A stretch of 61,310 nt of DNA, taken from an uncultured marine group III euryarchaeote (GTDB lineage: Archaea; Thermoplasmatota; Poseidoniia; MGIII; CG-Epi1). This document shows, piece by piece, positions 43,177-50,799 of the stretch (position 1 is the first letter of the stretch; the number at the start of each line of letters is the position of its first letter). The stretch is from contig CACOJW010000008.1 in the NCBI GenBank assembly GCA_902627615.1, positions 1 to 61,310 of the forward strand, in the 5' to 3' direction. Below the pieces are notes generated by a model, which did no database searches, was not told the DNA's origin, and saw only the letters and a program-made list of their open reading frames with translations. A program made the position numbers and the translations under genes.

Positions 43177-44018
43177 TAGAGCGCGTCAGCAATAGCAGGA
43201 GCAACAGAAAATCTGGTGTAAACACCTTCCAAAGTATCCGAACTTAGGATGTCATCGCAAACCCTTAACCGATTTGCAGCATCTTCAATGAACAATCCAT
43301 GTGTACAGGCAGCAAATACGCGTTCAGCCCCTCCATCTCGCAATATATTCGCAGCTGTAGCAATAGTTCCGCCAGTGGATATTATATCATCTAAAATCAC
43401 AGCGGTTGCGCCTTTGACATCGACTTGTCCAGATGTTGTTTCAACAGTTCTTCCATCTATCCTAACTTTTTTCATTACATGAACAGGTACTTTGAGTAAA
43501 TCTGCTGCTAGTATGCATCGGTCTCTAGATCCTTCGTCTGGAGCAACAACCATCTGAGGTTTGAATCCTTTTAGATATCTTACAACTTCTCTAGAGCCAT
43601 TAATATCCTTCGCTTCACATCCAAAGAACTTTAAGATTTCAGGAGTGTGAACGTTGATAGTGAAGACACGATCGCACATAGATCCAATTGCGTTTGCAAT
43701 TGCTTTTGCAGAACGGGCCTCTCCAGCTTGGAAAACCCTCTCTTGTCTTGAATATCCCATGTAAGGAATAACACAGGTAATTGTTTTTGCACCGGCTTCT
43801 TTTACAGCTTGTAAAATTAATAATAATTCAACTATTTTTTTATCAGGAAATGTATTTTGGACAACAACTACATCTTGATTTGTTACATCCATTAAAACTC
43901 GAATATAACGTTCACCATCAGGGAAGTGACGATTTACAACACCACAAAATTCAGAGTTCATTTCCTCAGCCAATGAAGCGCCAAGGCGCTGGTGAGTTGA
44001 ACCGCTAATAACGTACAT
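43176..44018 (-). CDS. prs: Ribose-phosphate pyrophosphokinase
   Basis: Makes PRPP from ribose-5-phosphate and ATP for purine, pyrimidine, His and cofactor synthesis. At 280 residues it matches short archaeal forms. The ATP-binding VIPYMGYSRQERVFQAGE is near residue 83, the flexible-loop region VVAPDEGSRDRC near 152 and the PRPP motif AVILDDIISTGGTI near 209. It overlaps the amidohydrolase by one base. Confidence 0.95.
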   Translation of the reverse strand: MYVISGSTHQRLGASLAEEMNSEFCGVVNRHFPDGERYIRVLMDVTNQDVVVVQNTFPDKKIVELLLILQAVKEAGAKTITCVIPYMGYSRQERVFQAGEARSAKAIANAIGSMCDRVFTINVHTPEILKFFGCEAKDINGSREVVRYLKGFKPQMVVAPDEGSRDRCILAADLLKVPVHVMKKVRIDGRTVETTSGQVDVKGATAVILDDIISTGGTIATAANILRDGGAERVFAACTHGLFIEDAANRLRVCDDILSSDTLEGVYTRFSVAPAIADAL

Positions 44019-44058
44019 TATTTTCTCAGTAGAGGAGTGATAAAATCACTTGTGGATT

Positions 44059-44439
44059 TTATCCCAAAGAGGCGATTGCCTCAATCTCCATATCTGCAGC
44101 TAGTGGCAGTCCAGCAACTTGAACTGTTGACCGGGCAGGAGCAGATTCTTCATCAAAGAATTGCGCATATACGCCATTCATTTCTGCAAAATCATTCATG
44201 TCTGCAAGGAAAACAGTTGTTTTTACTACGTTATCTAATGTTAGATTTTTTTCAGCTAATACGGCTTTTAGGTTGTGAATAGCTTGCTCAGTTTGAGCAG
44301 CAACCCCTTCCTCCAAATCGGTTGAATCATGTTTTCGACCAACTTGGCCACTGAGGAAAATATATCCTCCAGATGCAACACCCTGTGAGTAAGGACCGAT
44401 CGGTTCTGGAGCCATCGAGCTCATTACGATCTCTTTCAT
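44059..44439 (-). CDS. ridA: RidA-family enamine/imine deaminase
   Basis: 126 residues, trimeric cytosolic protein that hydrolyses reactive 2-aminoacrylate-type intermediates from PLP enzymes. Visible signatures are PEPIGPYSQGVASGGYIFLSGQ at the start, VVKTTVFLADMNDFAEMN near 70 and ARSTVQVAGLPLAADMEIEA with the conserved Arg near 105. A TTTATTTAG (CTAAATAAA on the minus strand) at 44461-44469 is its probable TATA box. It may form one unit with prs, 40 nt downstream. Confidence 0.94.
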   Translation of the reverse strand: MKEIVMSSMAPEPIGPYSQGVASGGYIFLSGQVGRKHDSTDLEEGVAAQTEQAIHNLKAVLAEKNLTLDNVVKTTVFLADMNDFAEMNGVYAQFFDEESAPARSTVQVAGLPLAADMEIEAIASLG

Positions 44440-44513
44440 ATATGTCTAATTTGAACCCAATTTATTTAGTTTGCTAATTTTTTTGCTTGATTATTTAATT
44501 AATAAAAGACGAA

Positions 44514-44522
44514 ACTATAAAT
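44514..44522 (+). promoter_or_regulatory. TATA box for the rhodopsin gene
   Basis: ACTATAAAT, followed 20-28 nt later by TAGTGCTTAA (44542-44551) at the predicted start, then ATG 44555. Nearly leaderless. Confidence 0.5.
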
Positions 44523-44541
44523 CCCTAAGAATTTTCTCACT

Positions 44542-44551
44542 TAGTGCTTAA
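44542..44551 (+). promoter_or_regulatory. TAGTGCTTAA element at the rhodopsin start site
   Basis: The same 10-mer occurs on the minus strand at 50401-50410 before another membrane-protein gene, and its core matches the inverted repeat at 28097-28109. All three sit about one TATA spacing downstream of a TATA-like box. Confidence 0.35.
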
Positions 44552-44554
44552 ACT

Positions 44555-45397
44555 ATGAAATCTAAATTAATTTTTCTAGGAATTTTTCTTCTTACCACTT
44601 TAATTTTACCCAATTCAATAGCAGCAAACGGCAGTTACTCAGAGGATGGTTTTTTAATTCTTGGACAAGATGATTTAGTCGGAATTACTTTTTGGATAGC
44701 CACAGCAGCAATGCTTGCATCCAGTATTTTTTTCTTAATAGAACGGGCTAATGTTGCCCCTCAATGGAAAACGTCGATGACAATCGCTTGTTTGATTACA
44801 GGAATTGCATTTTGGCATTACATGTATATGAGAGAGCATTGGATTTTAACAGGCGAAAGTCCGGTAGTATACAGATATGTTGATTGGTTTTTGACAGTTC
44901 CATTACAAATAGTTGAATTTTATTTTATTTTAGCAGCAGTCACTACAGTTACAGCGATGTTATTCTGGAGACTTTTAATATCTTCTACACTGATGCTTGT
45001 TTTTGGATTTTTAGGAGAAACTCAGATGATAGGAGGCAGTTCCATAATTTGGTGGATTCTTGGAATGATTTGTTGGGCTTACATTATCTATGAAATATTC
45101 AGGGGAGAAGCAGCCATAATCAATAGAAAAAGCGGCAATGAGGCAGGTCAATTTGCATTTCAAACCCTAAAGTGGATTGTAACAATAGGTTGGGCAATCT
45201 ATCCAATTGGATATCTGTATGGTTTAGACGAAACAATTATTTTTGGGGTTCAAATAAATAATACGGCATTTAGCATAGAACTCATTAATATAATTTATAA
45301 TTTAGCAGATTTAGTTAACAAAATGGCATTTGGAATTGCTATCTGGATGGCAGCCGTGAAAGACACTCGAGGGTCTGAAAGAAAGTTTTCGATTTAG
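44555..45397 (+). CDS. Proteorhodopsin-type light-driven proton pump, blue-tuned
   Basis: 280 residues, with signal peptide (IFLGIFLLTTLILPNSIAA) and seven helices. Numbering here to proteorhodopsin: His88 (H75), Arg107 (R94), Asp110 (D97, proton acceptor), Thr114 (T101), Gln118 (position 105), Glu121 (E108, proton donor), Asp252 (D227) and Lys256 (K231, retinal Schiff base). The D-T-E set indicates outward proton pumping, and Gln at position 105 indicates blue absorption, typical of clear deep or oceanic water. It is a stand-alone gene; no retinal-synthesis gene is in the window. Confidence 0.95.
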   Translation: MKSKLIFLGIFLLTTLILPNSIAANGSYSEDGFLILGQDDLVGITFWIATAAMLASSIFFLIERANVAPQWKTSMTIACLITGIAFWHYMYMREHWILTGESPVVYRYVDWFLTVPLQIVEFYFILAAVTTVTAMLFWRLLISSTLMLVFGFLGETQMIGGSSIIWWILGMICWAYIIYEIFRGEAAIINRKSGNEAGQFAFQTLKWIVTIGWAIYPIGYLYGLDETIIFGVQINNTAFSIELINIIYNLADLVNKMAFGIAIWMAAVKDTRGSERKFSI

Positions 45398-46623
45398 CTC
45401 CAGTATGCTATTCTTGCAGCCATAACAGAATCCATATAGGTTTCACAATCAAAATCTTTGTCTGTCAATGGAGATGAGCCATCTAAGTCTTGGATAATAA
45501 TTTCCGTAATTGTTGGATCAACGACCCCCCATCCGGTTTGTGTGTAAGGTGCTATAGGCGAAACAGGCACTCCTGTTTGACAAGCCCCTTCATTTGCTCC
45601 AGGATCATATTCAGTTGCATCAGGGAAGTATGATGCTTTTTCCATACTTCTTCTAATATCATAGTTTGTAATTGAAGCATTATCACTGTAAACTAAGCTG
45701 CCATTTCTTCCACCTGAGCCAGTATCTCCATATTGTTCTCTTAATTCCTGAATAACAAGAGAAAGCACTCCTGCAGTTCTTGGGGTTGCAAAGCTGGTTC
45801 CTGAAGTATCATGATATCCGTCAATTGAGTCGTGATCAGGCAAATTTTGAGTCCAGTCTGCCACTATATCTGGAGCAGTTCCAGAACAATGCATTACTTT
45901 TCCTCTATCACCATCTTCTTGGAATCCTGCAATTCCGATTGACCATGGCGGTCCACCAGTTGCATCTTGAACGCAGGTTGAACCTGTGTTATCGCAGGCA
46001 CCAGTGTGCAATTTGCCCATTTCATTTACGGCGTACTCAGTATCATCTTCAATTCCTGAAACAGGTATTGAACCGATAGGTCCAAAGCTAGTTGTAATTA
46101 TGTCAACCATAGGATGTTCGGCAGCTCTTCTTACACCGTCAAACCCTTCAAGGAAGAAAATAACAGCATCGGGATTTGCATCGATCACAGCTCCGGTAAC
46201 AGCTGTACCATGCCCATCATTAGGGTCGTCGAGGATGGGTGTTTCGCTCCAGCCTTCTTCGCCCATTGCTCCGATAATCCATGTGCCTGAGAAATATACA
46301 GTATCATTGAAGGAAATTAGATTCCAACACGTTTCCCGATCAGCTTCCACTCTTTCCTCCCAAGTACCTGTTTGAGTTAATTCACAAGTCATTGTGACTC
46401 CAAATTCATCTAAGAAAGACTGAGGTAAGCTTTGATTTTTTTGAAAATGGTCATGGTATGGATTAATTCCAGTATCTACAGGAGCTACCACGGAGTACGA
46501 GTCCCAGAAATCTTCTTGAATTTCGATTTCATTTGATTCAGATGTGATCGAATCATCTAAACACCCGGAAATCATGATGAAAATAATCAAAAAGCTTGGA
46601 AGACCTTTAGCCATACCTTTCAT
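45394..46623 (-). CDS. Secreted subtilisin-like (S8) serine protease, lipoprotein-like
   Basis: 409 residues. Signal segment LPSFLIIFIMISG followed by Cys21 looks like a lipobox (ISGC). The catalytic triad is visible: Asp50 (APVDTGIN), His138 (PNDGHGTAVTG) and Ser277 (SGTSFATPRTAG). No long pro-domain precedes the catalytic part, and several Cys are present. It is expected to be anchored outside the cell and to degrade proteins whose peptides OPT imports. It converges on the rhodopsin gene, overlapping 4 nt. Confidence 0.9.
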   Translation of the reverse strand: MKGMAKGLPSFLIIFIMISGCLDDSITSESNEIEIQEDFWDSYSVVAPVDTGINPYHDHFQKNQSLPQSFLDEFGVTMTCELTQTGTWEERVEADRETCWNLISFNDTVYFSGTWIIGAMGEEGWSETPILDDPNDGHGTAVTGAVIDANPDAVIFFLEGFDGVRRAAEHPMVDIITTSFGPIGSIPVSGIEDDTEYAVNEMGKLHTGACDNTGSTCVQDATGGPPWSIGIAGFQEDGDRGKVMHCSGTAPDIVADWTQNLPDHDSIDGYHDTSGTSFATPRTAGVLSLVIQELREQYGDTGSGGRNGSLVYSDNASITNYDIRRSMEKASYFPDATEYDPGANEGACQTGVPVSPIAPYTQTGWGVVDPTITEIIIQDLDGSSPLTDKDFDCETYMDSVMAARIAYWS

Positions 46624-46657
46624 GATTACTTCTATGAAAAGAGTAATTTAAAACATA

Positions 46658-47272
46658 CTATCCATTTTCTGCACTATCAAATAATTTTCTTAATCCAATC
46701 GAATCTTCTAATGTTTTAACAATGATGGGAAACTTTTTTCTTGGACTTTGATCACCCATGAAGAAAATTAAAGCCATATCTTCTTGATCTTCGGTCATCA
46801 CTGTAATGTAATAGCCGTTTGCGCCAAAATTTATACTTCTTTTAATTTTGAAATTAAAAGGTTTAAATAATTTATACTTCCAGCTTCTAAATCTAGGCCA
46901 ATTAGCATATCTCCATACAAAATATCCACTGTTTAAATCTATACATAATTCACTTCTTCTGGCAAGTAGAAATAAAATTAGAAATAAGGTCCCGATTATC
47001 AGCACACTCACTGAATTGGCAAGATTACTCCTAATGGCTATGGATAACAGAATAAACATAATACCGATTAACGTAAGGATTGTACCGAATATCAGGAGTG
47101 GTAACGTCGTAAATATGCTTAATCCATAGCCATTAGGAGTAATAACGAAGCGATTGTGTTTAGATTTATTAACGCTCCATCCAGGATTATTAAGATCCCA
47201 TAATTCTATTCTCGGTCTTTCAGGTACAGTAACAAAAACATCCAATTCATTCCATGTTAGGCCTTTTTCCAT
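46658..47272 (-). CDS. Two-helix membrane protein, tandem duplicate B
   Basis: 204 residues from ATG 47272 (the TTG at 47296 would add 8). A short hydrophilic start (MEKGLTWNEL) leads into VNKSKHNRFVITPNGY, two hydrophobic helices (about 60-110) and a basic C-terminal domain with RRSELCIDLNSGYFVWRYANWPRFRSWKYKL. The same arrangement is in the upstream copy. No recognised family; the layout resembles PH-like membrane-associated proteins. It starts one base after the stop of the other copy. Confidence 0.72.
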   Translation of the reverse strand: MEKGLTWNELDVFVTVPERPRIELWDLNNPGWSVNKSKHNRFVITPNGYGLSIFTTLPLLIFGTILTLIGIMFILLSIAIRSNLANSVSVLIIGTLFLILFLLARRSELCIDLNSGYFVWRYANWPRFRSWKYKLFKPFNFKIKRSINFGANGYYITVMTEDQEDMALIFFMGDQSPRKKFPIIVKTLEDSIGLRKLFDSAENG

Positions 47273-47273
47273 A

Positions 47274-47876
47274 CTACCTATTTTCTGCGCTATCAAATAA
47301 TTTTCTTAATCCAAGCGAATCTTCTAATGTTTTAACAATGATGGGAAACTCTTTTCTTGGATTTTGATCACATCTGAAGAAAATCAAATCAATTTCTTCT
47401 TGATCTTCAGTCATAACTGTAATGTAATAGCCAAAAGCCATGCCATAATCATCAGTTGTCTTAATTTTGAAATTAAAAGGTTTAAATAATTTATATTTCC
47501 AGCTTCTAAATCTAGGCCAATTAGCATATCTCCAGACAACATATCCCCGGTCCAAATCTATACATAATTCACTTCTTCTGATAAGTAGACACAAAAGTAG
47601 AAGTAAGATCCCGATTATTCCCTGGACAATCGCAATTTCTACTGGAATTGTTGGTTCTCCAAACAACACAATTCCGAAGAACGTAAGAGGTATACCAAAC
47701 ATCAGGAGCGGCAACATCGTGAATATATTCAATAAATAGCCATTAGGAGTAATAACGAAGCGATTGTGTTTAGATTTATTAACGCTCCATCCAGGGTTTT
47801 TAAGATCCCATAATCTCGGACGTTCAGGTACAATAACAAATTGCTCCAAATCACCAAATGCAACGCCTTTTTCCAT
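47274..47876 (-). CDS. Two-helix membrane protein, tandem duplicate A
   Basis: 200 residues. Near-identical to the following gene over SVNKSKHNRFVITPNGY, RYANWPRFRSWKYKLFKPF and the C-terminal LEDS.GLRKLFDSAEN. The two differ mainly in the helices and in the segment just after the start (GVAFGDLEQF here, GLTWNELDVF in the copy). DNA identity at both ends is very high, so the duplication looks recent. Function unknown. Confidence 0.72.
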   Translation of the reverse strand: MEKGVAFGDLEQFVIVPERPRLWDLKNPGWSVNKSKHNRFVITPNGYLLNIFTMLPLLMFGIPLTFFGIVLFGEPTIPVEIAIVQGIIGILLLLLCLLIRRSELCIDLDRGYVVWRYANWPRFRSWKYKLFKPFNFKIKTTDDYGMAFGYYITVMTEDQEEIDLIFFRCDQNPRKEFPIIVKTLEDSLGLRKLFDSAENR

Positions 47877-47963
47877 ACTATTTCATAGTAAATCATATTA
47901 AAATATTTTTTGCGGTTAATTGTGTAAGCAAAATATTAAATGATGTTGATTCTAAGATATATT

Positions 47964-48287
47964 ATGTCAAAATTCATGTATTCGGGAAGTTATACTTCAG
48001 ATGGTGTTAAAGGCCTTCTAAATGAAGGAGGAACGGCAAGGAGAGATGAAACAAAAAGAATTGTAGAGTCCTTGGGTGGAGAATTAGAAGCATATTACTG
48101 GTGCTATGGAAGTACTGACTTTCTTGCAATAATGGACTTTCCAGACCATACAACAGTAACAGGAATGGCTCTAAATATTGCAGCATCGGGAAAATTTAAA
48201 GGAAACATTACGCCATTGATAACAGTAGAAGAAATGGATGAAATGGTAAAAGTTAACCTAGGCGATTACAGACTGCCTGGCGAATAA
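47964..48287 (+). CDS. GYD-domain protein
   Basis: 107 residues from ATG 47964; an ATG at 47940 would add eight. The small ferredoxin-like fold is suggested by KFMYSGSYTSDGVKGLLNEGG at the start, RIVESLGGELEAYYWCYGSTDFLAIMDFP in the middle and the ITPLITVEEM end, the features of the GYD family. Its function is unknown in all lineages. It is convergent with the EF-Tu-like gene. Confidence 0.85.
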   Translation: MSKFMYSGSYTSDGVKGLLNEGGTARRDETKRIVESLGGELEAYYWCYGSTDFLAIMDFPDHTTVTGMALNIAASGKFKGNITPLITVEEMDEMVKVNLGDYRLPGE

Positions 48288-48288
48288 T

Positions 48289-49263
48289 TTAGAACTCACC
48301 AAAACCCATAATTCGTGGTTTAGCCTCTAATTGCACAATCAAGGGATTTCTCTTAGAGGTTTTATTAAGAACAATAGGAGCATCCCATTCAATACAGATT
48401 CTTTTATTGATTTCATTAATTCTTCCCACAGTAAATTGGAGGTCACTGCAGAAATGAACAACATCTCCTTTTACAAGGTTATTTTTCTGAAATGCAGCCT
48501 TAGTAATTTGAAATTCAGAGGTTTTTTGCACTTCAAAACGTGCGTTCGAATCTGCTAAAATTGATCCCTTACCTAAGAGATCTTCTCTGAATGCTCCAGC
48601 AGTTCTTAGAGCTAAACCAACTCGGTCTCCAAGATTAGCAACGTCTACATCTAAATCCATAACTTGCAAAGACCTAGCAATTGCATTCCCTTCAGATCCT
48701 GCAAAAATAACATTATCGTGTTTGTTAATTTTTCCAGACTGTACGTGACCTACGGCAACCAAACCAACTCCCTTAACAGTAAAAGCTTGATCGACAGCAA
48801 TCACAAATCCTTCTTCATCATGAGGCTTAATTCGATTTAGAATTTCGACTAATTTTTCTCTTATTAGAACCCCATCATTTTCAATAAATTTCCAATTAGA
48901 AAGTCCCGCTTGCTGTAACAGGCCTTTCACCTGAGAATCATCAACCCATTCTCCTTCTGAAGGGTTTATGATTACAAATCCTTCTTTTATTCCAGCAGAA
49001 GCCATGGAGACGACAACTTCTCCAAAAGAACTATCTACTTTGTTAACCTCAACAATTCCAAAATCAGAAACAGTTAACGATGTAAAAAAGGGCTTAGGCT
49101 TATCAGGATAATTATTGGGCCTTAGAATAGAAATCGTAGAAAAATCACCTTCAGCTTTCAAATCTTTGTAGACATAATTATCTACATCTCTAGAGTCAGA
49201 TTTTTTTGCAATAGAACGTGCAACTTCGTCGCTCCCAACAAAAAGAATGTTCAGAACACTCAT
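48289..49263 (-). CDS. EF-Tu/SelB-like protein with a degenerate GTPase domain
   Basis: 324 residues. The N-terminal half follows the GTPase topology, but G1 is missing ([12 protein letters not shown] in place of GxxxxGK[ST]), no D-x-x-G is seen, and only a VNKVD-like remnant remains. The C-terminal half has an intact EF-Tu domain II ([35 protein letters not shown] near 155-190) and part of a domain III barrel. Similar P-loop-less EF-Tu paralogues are known in methanogens and other archaea, of unknown role. It overlaps the phosphopantothenate synthetase gene by 4 nt (ATGA). Confidence 0.82.
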   Translation of the reverse strand: MSVLNILFVGSDEVARSIAKKSDSRDVDNYVYKDLKAEGDFSTISILRPNNYPDKPKPFFTSLTVSDFGIVEVNKVDSSFGEVVVSMASAGIKEGFVIINPSEGEWVDDSQVKGLLQQAGLSNWKFIENDGVLIREKLVEILNRIKPHDEEGFVIAVDQAFTVKGVGLVAVGHVQSGKINKHDNVIFAGSEGNAIARSLQVMDLDVDVANLGDRVGLALRTAGAFREDLLGKGSILADSNARFEVQKTSEFQITKAAFQKNNLVKGDVVHFCSDLQFTVGRINEINKRICIEWDAPIVLNKTSKRNPLIVQLEAKPRIMGFGEF

Positions 49264-49967
49264 GAACTAATTCTCTCAGCCATGTAATTTAGTACACTTG
49301 AAAGGCACATTTTATTGTCGAAAGACTCTATTTTTTTGTTATTTTTAACAAAATCTGAAATTAGTGGCAAACATCGCGTCAATTCATCTACAATAGTTAT
49401 GTGCGCAGTTTGAGCAGTTCTTGATAGAGGGTTCAAATCAATAGTAATTACTTTTTTACCCATATTTACGAGAGCTTCACAACGATCACCATCTTCCAGT
49501 GGAACAAGAACAACGTCTGCGGAGCCAATTCCTTCAGAACAACATTTAGCTCGTTCGGAGCTTAATCCAGGAATTGTATCATCAGCATTTTCACCAAGAG
49601 CGTCAATTCCTACTTTCTTCATCATTTTAGTTAAACCTACAATTCTTTCAGGCGTTCGATGGAACAAATTAACTTCAACTTTTGCTCCACTTATTTCAGA
49701 AAGCCGCGCAATTTCTCTAGAAGCCAATGCGACGACATTTCCATTTACAGAAATGATCGGTTTCTCAGCATCAATTAAAGCGGAAGCAGCAGCTTTAATG
49801 GCACTTAAAGCAGGTAGGCAAGTTTGTTCACCTAGCAAATAATCAAAAGCTTCGCCCCTTCCGTGGGCAATCAGTCCTTGCTTAGCTACGACATCTGAAG
49901 CTTCGACTAATTTTTCACGAGCTAAAAGCGATTTGTATCTGGGGTGGTCTTTGGGAGGTAATGCCAT
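49260..49967 (-). CDS. Archaeal phosphopantothenate synthetase (4-phosphopantoate-beta-alanine ligase)
   Basis: 235 residues, COG1701 family. In archaea it joins 4-phosphopantoate and beta-alanine with ATP on the way to coenzyme A. The characteristic segments are [19 protein letters not shown] at the start, [17 protein letters not shown] near 31, [10 protein letters not shown] near 73 and [12 protein letters not shown] near 98. It supports archaeal identity. The CoA link is notable because the window also carries an acyl-CoA-binding fusion. It is coupled to the EF-Tu-like gene downstream. Confidence 0.92.
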   Translation of the reverse strand: MALPPKDHPRYKSLLAREKLVEASDVVAKQGLIAHGRGEAFDYLLGEQTCLPALSAIKAAASALIDAEKPIISVNGNVVALASREIARLSEISGAKVEVNLFHRTPERIVGLTKMMKKVGIDALGENADDTIPGLSSERAKCCSEGIGSADVVLVPLEDGDRCEALVNMGKKVITIDLNPLSRTAQTAHITIVDELTRCLPLISDFVKNNKKIESFDNKMCLSSVLNYMAERISS

Positions 49968-49971
49968 TTAC

Positions 49972-50376
49972 TTACATTAATCCAGCATAGAAACATATTG
50001 CACTTAATACAGTAAAAATCACCATAGGAGGAACAATAAGTTTGTCGACAAACCCTCTGTAAATACCTGAGACAATTATTCCCATAGTCAAAACAAAGCC
50101 CACACCCATGGAAATTAATAAATTTTCAGCATCAGCAGTTGCTAAATCACGATTGTAAATTGCAATAAATCCAAAAGTGAGAGCTAAGCCGCCTATAACA
50201 GTTCTCAATTGTGCTATAAAATTTCTAAGGGTTTTTTCTTTTTCAGTTGCATTACCATCAAGTGCACCTAAGGTTCCTAAGATATCATCATCAAATTTTA
50301 CAGGTATTGCATTCATCACAATCCCCATAAATGATAAAACTCCGCCGACAATTAGTAAAGCTAGACTTTCTTCCAT
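49972..50376 (-). CDS. Four-helix membrane protein, unknown
   Basis: 134 residues with hydrophobic helices near 5-23, 56-78, 87-105 and 112-132, and a soluble charged loop (DDDILGTLGALDGNATEKEK) after the first. No recognised family. The gene begins 4 nt before the phosphopantothenate synthetase start in transcription order and has its own TAGTGCTTAA/TATA promoter at 50401-50430. Confidence 0.65.
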   Translation of the reverse strand: MEESLALLIVGGVLSFMGIVMNAIPVKFDDDILGTLGALDGNATEKEKTLRNFIAQLRTVIGGLALTFGFIAIYNRDLATADAENLLISMGVGFVLTMGIIVSGIYRGFVDKLIVPPMVIFTVLSAICFYAGLM

Positions 50377-50400
50377 ATTAATTCACGATATCTGCGTTAT

Positions 50401-50410
50401 TTAAGCACTA
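50401..50410 (-). promoter_or_regulatory. TAGTGCTTAA element before the membrane gene
   Basis: Minus-strand TAGTGCTTAA, preceded by a TATA-like GGTATATTGG (50421-50430) at the usual spacing. Identical to the rhodopsin start-site element. Confidence 0.35.
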
Positions 50411-50764
50411 CGAAACATTTCCAATATACCTTGCAAGAGTAACTCCTGCGGCATAGGCCAAGATAGTCATTATTATTCCAATAGCCATTGCATATTCAAA
50501 TTCCCAGTCTCTCCTTAGCAGAGTAGGTAAAACTAAGAACAAAACCATTGATGGAATCACTAACCAGAGAATACTTTCAGCAAAGTCAGCAACTAGTGTT
50601 TTATCTTTTGTATCGTTGTACAGCCAAGTCATTGACATAATACTTGCAAGAGGTAATGAAATTACTAGTGCGCCAAAAACGGTTGATCTCTTAGCAATTT
50701 CACTTGCAGCTACAATTATAGTTCCAGAAAAGAGTCCTTTGCCCAATAAATTTATCCAATCCAT
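50408..50764 (-). CDS. DUF3147-type membrane protein
   Basis: 118 residues, four hydrophobic helices. KGLFSGTIIVAASEIAKRSTVFGALVISLPLASIMSMTWLY with the conserved SLP is the DUF3147 signature, and DTKD follows the second helix. The role is unknown. It has its own promoter (50784-50792). Confidence 0.78.
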   Translation of the reverse strand: MDWINLLGKGLFSGTIIVAASEIAKRSTVFGALVISLPLASIMSMTWLYNDTKDKTLVADFAESILWLVIPSMVLFLVLPTLLRRDWEFEYAMAIGIIMTILAYAAGVTLARYIGNVS

Positions 50765-50783
50765 GCTAAAGAGTAAAATTAAT

Positions 50784-50792
50784 ACTATTTAG
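50784..50792 (-). promoter_or_regulatory. Promoter element CTAAATAGT before DUF3147
   Basis: Minus-strand CTAAATAGT lies 20 nt before the ATG at 50764, with GAGTTATT further upstream. The same CTAAATAGT, at the same 20-nt distance and preceded by GAGTTATA, precedes the pterin dehydratase gene (57820-57828). Confidence 0.4.
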
Positions 50793-50799
50793 CAATAAC

